From NCBI GenBank assembly GCA_947591115.1, contig CANQCX010000110.1:1-6577 (forward strand): a stretch of 6,577 nucleotides of DNA, written 5' to 3'. This DNA is from an uncultured Lachnospiraceae bacterium (lineage in GTDB: Bacteria > Bacillota > Clostridia > Lachnospirales > Lachnospiraceae). The position numbers were made by a program, and so were the translations under genes. Positions 1-4,761 of the stretch are shown here, piece after piece; position 1 is the first letter of the stretch, and the number at the start of each line of letters is the position of its first letter. A model generated the notes under the pieces. It was not told where the DNA came from. It saw only the letters and a list, made by a program, of their open reading frames with translations, and made no database searches.

Positions 1-1047
1 GTCGAATGGCTTTCGGCGAGAACCGATGAGCTGCTTACGGCGGCTCATGTCAATTCGGTACTGCATTCTTTGGTCATGGACGGCATTTTCAACGGAGTCG
101 GAAGCGTTTTAAGCTTCCTGCCGATCATCGTAACGCTGTTTTTCTTTTTGTCTTTGTTGGAAGACAGCGGATATATTGCAAGAGTCGCTTTTGTAATGGA
201 CAGGCTGTTAAGAAAGATCGGATTGTCCGGACGAAGCATTGTACCGATGCTGATCGGATTTGGCTGTACGGTTCCGGGCGTGATGGCGACAAGAACGCTG
301 CCGTCGGAACGGGATCGGAAAATGACGATTCTTATGACGCCGTTTATGAGCTGTTCCGCCAAAGTGCCGATTTACGGATTTTTTACGGCGGCATTTTTCC
401 CGCAGTACGGTGCGCTGATCATGATCGTACTCTATCTGCTGGGCATCGCGCTGGGCATTCTGATGGCTCTTTTGACAAAGGGAACCGTCTTTCAGGGAGA
501 GGCAGTTCCGTTTGTCATGGAACTTCCGAATTACCGTATGCCGGGCGCAAAAAATGTCGGACATCTGCTTTGGGACAAAGCAAAGGACTTTCTGCAGCGT
601 GCATTTACGATTATTTTTCTGGCAACCATTGTCATCTGGTTTTTGCAGACGTTTGATTTTCGGATGAACATTGTAACGGATTCCCAAAACAGTATGCTTG
701 CCGGAATCGCAAGTCTGCTGGTTCCGATCTTAGAACCGCTGGGACTGGGAGATTGGAGAATTTCTACGGCGCTGATTTCCGGCTTTATGGCAAAAGAAAG
801 CGTTGTCGCTACGCTGGCAGTGCTGTTTGGAACCAAAGGCGCGCTGATGGAGGTGCTTTCTCCCGTCTCTGCAGCAAGCATTCTGGTGTTTAGCCTGTTG
901 TATACGCCATGCGTAGCGGCGATTGCTTCCATTAAACGCGAATTGGGCCTCAAATGGGCGACTGCCGTTGTATTCGGGCAGTGTGCCATTGCGTGGCTCG
1001 CCGCGTTTCTGGTTCACTTTGCAGGAATTTATGCTTTCCAGAAGTAA
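1..1047 (+). CDS. feoB: Ferrous iron transport protein B, C-terminal membrane part (5' partial)
   Basis: This frame is open from the first base, so the gene starts upstream of the window. The visible 348 residues are the membrane permease part of FeoB, which imports Fe2+ across the cytoplasmic membrane. The N-terminal GTPase domain is not visible. Family signatures are clear. EDSGYIARVAFVMDR (about residues 54-68 of the visible part) is followed by the first gate motif GFGCTVP (86-92, Cys89) and MATRTL. The second gate motif SCSAKVPIY (117-125, Cys118) follows, and a third conserved segment, YTPCVAAIASIKRE, lies at 301-314. Hydrophobic membrane segments fall near 37-53, 138-158, 201-216, 290-310 and 320-340. 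The protein ends shortly after the last membrane segment, without the cysteine-rich tail found in some FeoB proteins. The stop is at 1045-1047, inside the 3' end of the convergent GH13 gene. A FeoA partner, if present, would be upstream. The family assignment is secure. Confidence 0.96.
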   Translation, partial: VEWLSARTDELLTAAHVNSVLHSLVMDGIFNGVGSVLSFLPIIVTLFFFLSLLEDSGYIARVAFVMDRLLRKIGLSGRSIVPMLIGFGCTVPGVMATRTLPSERDRKMTILMTPFMSCSAKVPIYGFFTAAFFPQYGALIMIVLYLLGIALGILMALLTKGTVFQGEAVPFVMELPNYRMPGAKNVGHLLWDKAKDFLQRAFTIIFLATIVIWFLQTFDFRMNIVTDSQNSMLAGIASLLVPILEPLGLGDWRISTALISGFMAKESVVATLAVLFGTKGALMEVLSPVSAASILVFSLLYTPCVAAIASIKRELGLKWATAVVFGQCAIAWLAAFLVHFAGIYAFQK

Positions 1048-2339
1048 GCGCTGTATGGCGGCAGTTCATAGCCGCCGTTGAGCGTCATCGTCTTCTGGGT
1101 AATCAGATCTGTGACGTTGGCGGTTCCGGCGTCAAAGCCTGCAAAAAACGGCTGGTCGGCGGCGTTGACTGCAACATAAACACGTTCTCCCTCCCACTCG
1201 CGGCTGAAAACGCATTGCCCGTTGGTCAGAACTACGGAGCGGAAATCGCCGTACTGCAGCGCTTTGGAGCTGCGTTTGGCAGCGGAAAGCCGACAGATCC
1301 ATTCGGTCAGCTCATTGGAAACCGGTTCGTCGTAGGAAAGGCGCAGATTCGGATCGCCGTCCTGTTTCCTGCCGGTCGCGCCCCATTCGCTGCCGTAATA
1401 AATGCATGGGATTCCCGGCATACCGTACGCAATGGCGTAGATCAGCGGAAGGTGCGCCGGATTGTTTAAAATGCTGGCAACTCTGGTTACGTCATGGTTG
1501 TCCACGAAGGAAAGCAGGTGGCGTCCGCGGTATAAAGTCCACTGCTCCGGACCAAACTGGCGCAGAAGCGAATGGTTGATCTCAAACATATTCATGGAAT
1601 TAAAGCTGGAATAAAGTCCCTTGTAGCATTCATAATTGGTTACGGAATGCAGCATGGAATCGTTCATGAACTGGTTGTAATCGCCATGCAGCGTTTCGCC
1701 CAGCAGGAAGAAATCCGGCTTTAATCCCTCGCAGAAGGTGCGCAGCCGTCTCATGAAATCATGGTCAAGACAATACGCCACATCCAGACGAAGACCGTCG
1801 ATGTCAAATTCCTCCACCCAGCCTTTGATCGCGGAAAAAATATGCTCAATGACCTCTTCGTTGCGCAGATTCAGTTTTACAAGGTCATAGTTGCCTTCCC
1901 AGCCTTCGTACCACAGGCCGTCGTTGTAGTTGGAATTTCCGTCGAACGCGATCCGCCCGAACCAGTTTACATAAGGCGAACGCTCCCGATTCTGCAGCAC
2001 GTCCTGAAACGCCCAAAATCCCCTGCCTACATGATTAAATACGCCGTCCAGAACAACGCGGATGCCTTCTTTGTGAAGGTTTTGGCAAACCTCGGCAAAA
2101 TCCTCGTTGGTACCCAGACGGTTATCGATTTTGGTATAATCTCTGGTATTGTACCCATGCGTATCGGATTCAAATACCGGAGAAAAATAGATCGCATTCG
2201 CCCCCACCTCGTTTTTGATGTGAGGAATCCAGTCGTTCACTTTTAAAATGCGGTGTTCCTGTCTGCCGTCATTTTCAAACGGCGCGCCGCAGAAACCCAG
2301 CGGATAGATCTGATAAAAAACACTTTCATAAGCCCACAT
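1029..2339 (-). CDS. GH13 alpha-amylase-family glycoside hydrolase, cytoplasmic
   Basis: A 436-residue enzyme of glycoside hydrolase family 13, expected to hydrolyse or rearrange alpha-glucosidic bonds in maltodextrin-like substrates. All four classical regions are present: DGVFNH (98-103); GLRLD (182-186), with the nucleophile Asp186; LLGET (212-216), with the acid/base Glu215; and FVDNHD (278-283), with the transition-state stabiliser Asp283. The HGYNTRDY segment (61-68) after beta-strand 2 fits cyclomaltodextrinase, neopullulanase or maltogenic-type members. However, the N-terminal starch-binding domain typical of those enzymes is absent, because the barrel starts at once with SVFYQIYPLGF. 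There is no signal peptide, so the enzyme probably acts on imported oligosaccharides. The start is well supported by AAAGGAGG (2346-2353), six bases before the ATG. It lies downstream of the crotonase gene on the same strand, with a hairpin between them, and I found no clear promoter of its own. The 3' end overlaps feoB tail to tail by 19 bp. The exact substrate cannot be read from sequence. Confidence 0.93.
   Translation of the reverse strand: MWAYESVFYQIYPLGFCGAPFENDGRQEHRILKVNDWIPHIKNEVGANAIYFSPVFESDTHGYNTRDYTKIDNRLGTNEDFAEVCQNLHKEGIRVVLDGVFNHVGRGFWAFQDVLQNRERSPYVNWFGRIAFDGNSNYNDGLWYEGWEGNYDLVKLNLRNEEVIEHIFSAIKGWVEEFDIDGLRLDVAYCLDHDFMRRLRTFCEGLKPDFFLLGETLHGDYNQFMNDSMLHSVTNYECYKGLYSSFNSMNMFEINHSLLRQFGPEQWTLYRGRHLLSFVDNHDVTRVASILNNPAHLPLIYAIAYGMPGIPCIYYGSEWGATGRKQDGDPNLRLSYDEPVSNELTEWICRLSAAKRSSKALQYGDFRSVVLTNGQCVFSREWEGERVYVAVNAADQPFFAGFDAGTANVTDLITQKTMTLNGGYELPPYSAYFWKA
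1049..1084 (+). terminator. Hairpin just after feoB, possible terminator inside the opposite gene
   Basis: An imperfect stem-loop begins two bases after the feoB stop. The outer pair is CGCT (1049-1052) with AGCG (1081-1084). A 2x2 internal loop follows, then an inner stem of GGCGGC (1057-1062) with GCCGCC (1071-1076), extended by an A-T and a T-G pair, closing an 8-base loop. The U-tract downstream is poor (TCATCGTCTT). The same bases encode the C-terminal GGYELPPYSAY region of the GH13 protein on the other strand, so the pairing may be a by-product of coding constraint. Its position suits a feoB terminator, but the support is weak. Confidence 0.27.
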
Positions 2340-2370
2340 ATGATGCCTCCTTTATTTCATTTATGAAAAG

Positions 2371-2408
2371 TTCCGGCAGGATAACCTCTATGGGATACCC
2401 TGCCGGTT
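2371..2408 (-). terminator. GC-rich hairpin between the crotonase and GH13 genes
   Basis: CCGGCAGG (2373-2380) pairs perfectly with CCTGCCGG (2399-2406). The stem continues inward as T2382-A2397 and A2383-T2396, then C2385-G2394 and C2386-G2393, with single mismatches between blocks and a six-base loop. Read on the minus strand it lies about 30 bases after the crotonase stop and is followed by AACTTTTCAT, a short, weak U-tract. On the plus strand no U-tract follows. It is most likely an intrinsic terminator for the crotonase transcript, possibly leaky, since the GH13 start is only about 30 bases further on and no separate promoter for it is evident. Confidence 0.6.
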
Positions 2409-2435
2409 CTGCAGTTGCATATTAAGTAGAAAAAA

Positions 2436-3239
2436 TTAGAAATCCGTCAGATTTGCAGCTCTCTTCTCCAAAAATGCGCCCATTCCCTCTTTCTTGTCGT
2501 TGGTGTCGTTGACAACGCCAAAGAGATTTGCTTCCATTTCTACGGCATTTTTAATATCCATGTCATAGCCGTTGTTGATCGCTGCCTTTGCAACGGAAAC
2601 CGCATAGCTTCCTTTGGAAATGATTTTTGCAGCCATCGCTTTTGCGGATGCCATCAGCTCTTCTTTTGCAACTACTTTGTTGACAAGACCGATGCGGTAA
2701 GCCTCGTTTGCGTCAATGTTGTCGCAGGTAAAGATCATTTCTTTTGCGCGGCCCATGCCGACCAGACGCGCAAGTCTCTGGGTTCCGCCGAAGCCCGGGA
2801 TAATCCCCAGTCCGCATTCCGGCTGACCGAATACCGCATTGTCGGATGCGATGCGGATGTCGCAGGCCATAGCGATCTCGCAGCCTCCGCCCAGTGCAAA
2901 TCCGTTGACCGCCGCAATCGTAACCTGACGCATGTTGTTTAATTTAAAGAACGGCTCGGATGCCTTGATACCGAACGCTCTCGCCTGTGGAGCGGTAAAG
3001 TTGACCATTTCGGCAATATCTGCGCCGGCAACGAAGGATTTGAATTCGTTTCCCTTCTTGTCAGGGCCGCCGGTCAGGATTACGACCTTTACGTCGTCTC
3101 TGGCTTCGATTTCGGTAAGAGCGGCGTTTAACTCATCCAAAGTCTCGCTGTTTAATGCGTTTAACGCTGCCGGACGGGAAATCGCAAGAACGGCAATCTC
3201 ATCTGCAACGTCTAACTGTAGGTTTTTAAAATCACTCAT
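2436..3239 (-). CDS. crt: Crotonase / short-chain enoyl-CoA hydratase (Crt-like)
   Basis: A 267-residue enoyl-CoA hydratase/isomerase family protein. The closest match I can recall is clostridial Crt, which hydrates crotonyl-CoA to 3-hydroxybutyryl-CoA (reversibly) in butyrate/butanol metabolism. Visible features are the ISRPAALNALN N-terminal signature, the CoA/oxyanion motif VAGADIAEM (70-78), and the core FALGGGCE with catalytic Glu121. FGQPECGLG follows with the second catalytic glutamate, Glu141, then PGFGGTQRL. Between ILTG and the oxyanion motif it has about six more residues than C. acetobutylicum Crt as I remember it (GPDKKGNEFK region). The frame could open at 3260, but the AGGAGG ribosome site (3250-3255) lies inside that extension, so the ATG at 3239 is preferred (10-base spacing, MSDFKNLQ start). 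It has its own promoter and diverges from mutY. None of the usual butyrate-pathway partners (thiolase, Hbd, Bcd, EtfAB) is adjacent, so its in vivo substrate is inferred only. Confidence 0.92.
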   Translation of the reverse strand: MSDFKNLQLDVADEIAVLAISRPAALNALNSETLDELNAALTEIEARDDVKVVILTGGPDKKGNEFKSFVAGADIAEMVNFTAPQARAFGIKASEPFFKLNNMRQVTIAAVNGFALGGGCEIAMACDIRIASDNAVFGQPECGLGIIPGFGGTQRLARLVGMGRAKEMIFTCDNIDANEAYRIGLVNKVVAKEELMASAKAMAAKIISKGSYAVSVAKAAINNGYDMDIKNAVEMEANLFGVVNDTNDKKEGMGAFLEKRAANLTDF

Positions 3240-3249
3240 CGTATAAAAT

Positions 3250-3255
3250 CCTCCT
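3250..3255 (-). promoter_or_regulatory. Ribosome binding site that fixes the crotonase start
   Basis: AGGAGG on the minus strand, ten bases before the ATG at 3237-3239. An upstream in-frame ATG (3258-3260) lies before this site and has no purine-rich site of its own, so the shorter protein is the better call. Confidence 0.8.
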
Positions 3256-3280
3256 ATCATTGGACAAAATTGTTAGTTTC

Positions 3281-3309
3281 ATCCTAGCATTTTGCCAAAA
3301 ACTTGTCAA
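3281..3309 (-). promoter_or_regulatory. Sigma-A-type promoter for the crotonase gene
   Basis: On the minus strand, a perfect -35 TTGACA (3304-3309) is followed after exactly 17 bases by the -10 box TAGGAT (3281-3286). A TG dinucleotide one base upstream makes it an extended -10. Transcription would start near 3274, giving a leader of about 35 bases that contains the AGGAGG site. The box sequences and spacing are seen directly; activity is inferred. Confidence 0.75.
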
Positions 3310-3327
3310 TCATACGGGAGGATTTTA

Positions 3328-3336
3328 TGGTATGAT
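3328..3336 (+). promoter_or_regulatory. Candidate extended -10 promoter for mutY
   Basis: TGGTATGAT is an extended -10 (TG, one base, then TATGAT, five of six to consensus). There is no good -35 at 16-18 bases. TTGTCA at 3303-3308 is 22 bases away from this box, though it is 17 bases from an overlapping weaker box, TATGGT (3326-3331). Either reading places the start of transcription near 3338-3343. TTGTCA overlaps the crotonase -35 on the opposite strand. Confidence 0.45.
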
Positions 3337-3374
3337 GATATCAAACAATCGGTATGATGGAGAAAGAAGAAAAG

Positions 3375-4526
3375 ATGATTGATGATTTTGATTTGCAGCA
3401 GATAGCCGCCCCGCTTCAGGAATGGTTTGCCGGACACGCGCGGGTGCTGCCCTGGAGGGAAAATCCAGAGCCGTATGAGGTATGGGTATCGGAGATCATG
3501 CTTCAGCAGACGAGGGTGGAGGCGGTCAGACCGTACTATGAGCGGTTTATGAAAGCGCTTCCGGATGTCCGCGCGCTTGCCGGCTGTCCCGAGGAGCGTC
3601 TGTTGAAATTGTGGGAGGGACTGGGATATTACAACCGCGTCCGGAATTTAAAGGCGGCAGCCGTTCAGGTTATGGAGGAATACGGAGGCGTAATCCCTTG
3701 CGAATACGGCGAACTGCTGAAACTAAAAGGGATTGGCCGCTATACCGCAGGGGCGATTGCGTCGATCGCGTATGAAAAACCGGTTCCGGCAGTAGACGGA
3801 AACGTTCTTCGCGTCATTTCGCGCGTGACGGCGGATGAAGCGGACATCGGAAAACAGTCGGTTCGCACCCATATGGAAGAAAAACTCGCTGCGCTGATGC
3901 AAAAACCGGCATCCGGCGCGGAAAAGATCATGCCGCGCATTTTTAATCAGGCGTTGATGGAGCTGGGCGCAACGGTATGCGTTCCAAACGGCGCGCCGTA
4001 CTGTACCCAATGCCCCTGGCAGCGGTTCTGCAGGGCAAAACAGGAGGGCAGCGTTGATCGGATTCCGGTAAAAAAGAAGGCGAAGGAACGGAAATGCGTA
4101 GAGCTTACGGTATTTGTCGTCCGCGACGGGGACAAGGTCGCCCTTCACAGGCGGAGCAGCCGGGGACTTTTGGCGGGCATGTATGAACTGCCGAATCGGG
4201 AGGGACATATGCAGCCGGAGGAAGCCGTTTCCCATGTTCGGGAAATGGGTTATGCGCCGCTTCGAATCCAGCCGTTGGAGCGTGCGAAACATATTTTTTC
4301 CCATGTCGAATGGAACATGATCGGATATGTGATATCGGTAGCGGAACCGGAGGAGGAACAGGCGGGAGGAAAGAACAGCGGGCAAAAGAACGGAGACTGG
4401 TTTTTTGTGGATGCGCAGGAGGCGAAGGAACGCTATGCGATTCCGGCGGCGTTTGCGCGGTATGCGGAATACATGAATATCCCGATCGGGCCGGATGCCA
4501 AAAAGGCGCAGGAGCCGATAACATAA
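3375..4526 (+). CDS. mutY: Adenine DNA glycosylase MutY
   Basis: A 383-residue base-excision repair enzyme that removes adenine mispaired with 8-oxoguanine. Domain order is canonical. Near the N-terminus are LPWR and VWVSEIMLQQT, with catalytic Glu40. GLGYYNRVRNL and the helix-hairpin-helix LKGIGRYTAGAIA (about 117-129) follow, then VDGN with catalytic Asp141. The four iron-sulfur cysteines are Cys202, 210, 213 and 219, spaced C-x7-C-x2-C-x5-C. The C-terminal NUDIX-like 8-oxoG-recognition domain shows GLLAGMYELP (264-273) and the FSH loop (308-310). A Gly/Glu/Lys-rich stretch at about 324-341 looks like a flexible loop. Start choice is uncertain. Tandem ATGs at 3354 and 3357 have no ribosome site, whereas 3375 has GGAG at 3359-3362 (12 bases upstream). 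The longer form would add seven mostly charged residues. It diverges from the crotonase gene and is followed by an intergenic hairpin, so it is probably transcribed alone. Confidence 0.96.
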   Translation: MIDDFDLQQIAAPLQEWFAGHARVLPWRENPEPYEVWVSEIMLQQTRVEAVRPYYERFMKALPDVRALAGCPEERLLKLWEGLGYYNRVRNLKAAAVQVMEEYGGVIPCEYGELLKLKGIGRYTAGAIASIAYEKPVPAVDGNVLRVISRVTADEADIGKQSVRTHMEEKLAALMQKPASGAEKIMPRIFNQALMELGATVCVPNGAPYCTQCPWQRFCRAKQEGSVDRIPVKKKAKERKCVELTVFVVRDGDKVALHRRSSRGLLAGMYELPNREGHMQPEEAVSHVREMGYAPLRIQPLERAKHIFSHVEWNMIGYVISVAEPEEEQAGGKNSGQKNGDWFFVDAQEAKERYAIPAAFARYAEYMNIPIGPDAKKAQEPIT

Positions 4527-4530
4527 GAGG

Positions 4531-4557
4531 AAGCCGATGCATAAGATGCACCGGCTT
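4531..4557 (+). terminator. Hairpin downstream of mutY, lacking a U-tract
   Basis: Four bases after the mutY stop, AAGCCG (4531-4536) pairs with CGGCTT (4552-4557). After one A/C mismatch, TGCA (4538-4541) pairs with TGCA (4547-4550) around a five-base loop. The following bases are GAATTATG, so this is not a textbook intrinsic terminator. It may protect or form the mRNA 3' end. Confidence 0.4.
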
Positions 4558-4617
4558 GAATTATGAAAAAGAAACTTTGTTGGCCCCTGTCTTTATCTGA
4601 TTCTCAGTATAGGTGGC

Positions 4618-4659
4618 AATTGTGAAATGGGTATGTGGAGTTTATGATAAAATTGTGAA
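4618..4659 (+). repeat. 9-bp direct repeat around an upstream candidate promoter
   Basis: AATTGTGAA occurs at 4618-4626 and again at 4651-4659, exactly 33 bp apart, about three helical turns. The first copy covers the -35 box of the candidate promoter at 4620-4648 and the second sits where its transcript would start. That arrangement could suit a repressor or activator binding one face of the helix, but no regulator is known from this window. Confidence 0.4.
4620..4648 (+). promoter_or_regulatory. Distal candidate promoter upstream of glf
   Basis: TTGTGA (4620-4625, four of six to the -35 consensus) is followed after 17 bases by TATGAT (4643-4648, five of six to the -10 consensus). A transcript from here would carry a leader of about 105 bases, including the A/T palindrome at 4670-4690, before the glf start. 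It is weaker than the proximal promoter. Confidence 0.38.
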
Positions 4660-4669
4660 TAAAATATGA

Positions 4670-4690
4670 ATTTTTTTGCTGCAAAAAAAT
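4670..4690 (+). repeat. Perfect A/T-rich palindrome upstream of the glf promoter
   Basis: Two 10-base arms (ATTTTTTTGC at 4670-4679 and GCAAAAAAAT at 4681-4690) are exact inverse complements around a single central T. The T7 and A7 tracts end six bases before the -35 box at 4697, where an UP element or a bent-DNA operator would sit. As RNA it could only form a weak A-U stem, so a role at the DNA level is more likely. Confidence 0.6.
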
Positions 4691-4696
4691 GCTCGA

Positions 4697-4725
4697 TTGA
4701 CGGGATAACATGTGTATAATATAAT
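4697..4725 (+). promoter_or_regulatory. Proximal sigma-A-type promoter for the glf operon
   Basis: TTGACG (4697-4702, five of six) and a perfect TATAAT (4720-4725) are separated by exactly 17 bases. A second TATAAT overlaps at 4715-4720, but its 12-base spacing is too short. The predicted start is near 4732, giving a leader of about 30 bases before the glf ATG. Confidence 0.75.
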
Positions 4726-4746
4726 TTGGATAAATCATTGGGTAAA

Positions 4747-4753
4747 AGAAAGG
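4747..4753 (+). promoter_or_regulatory. Ribosome binding site that fixes the glf start
   Basis: AGAAAGG lies eight bases before the ATG at 4762-4764. The frame also offers a TTG at 4726, but that codon lies at the edge of the -10 box and upstream of the predicted transcription start, so it is rejected. Confidence 0.75.
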
Positions 4754-4761
4754 ATATTAAT

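Noticed and set aside
954..1469. Open frame of 171 codons on the plus strand running from feoB into the GH13 gene
   Set aside because: It crosses two well-supported genes in another frame, has no ribosome site and resembles no family I know; it is a shadow of the GH13 coding strand.
3723..4385. Open frame of 220 codons antisense to mutY
   Set aside because: mutY is certain on the other strand. The antisense translation is rich in Arg, His and Phe, with no recognisable domain, as expected of a shadow frame.
4310..4600. Small open frame spanning the mutY end and the intergenic hairpin
   Set aside because: It is mostly out of frame within mutY, has low-complexity Gly/Cys/Arg content and no ribosome site of note.
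4670..4690. The A/T palindrome as an intrinsic terminator for mutY
   Set aside because: The possible RNA stem is almost all A-U, and no U-tract follows the second arm, so it cannot work as a standard terminator.
4715..4720. First of two overlapping TATAAT boxes as the glf -10
   Set aside because: It is only 12 bases from the TTGACG -35, whereas the second copy at 4720-4725 gives the ideal 17.
4726..4761. TTG start giving a 12-residue longer Glf
   Set aside because: It directly abuts the -10 box and precedes the predicted transcription start. The ATG at 4762 has a proper ribosome site and gives the normal family N-terminus.
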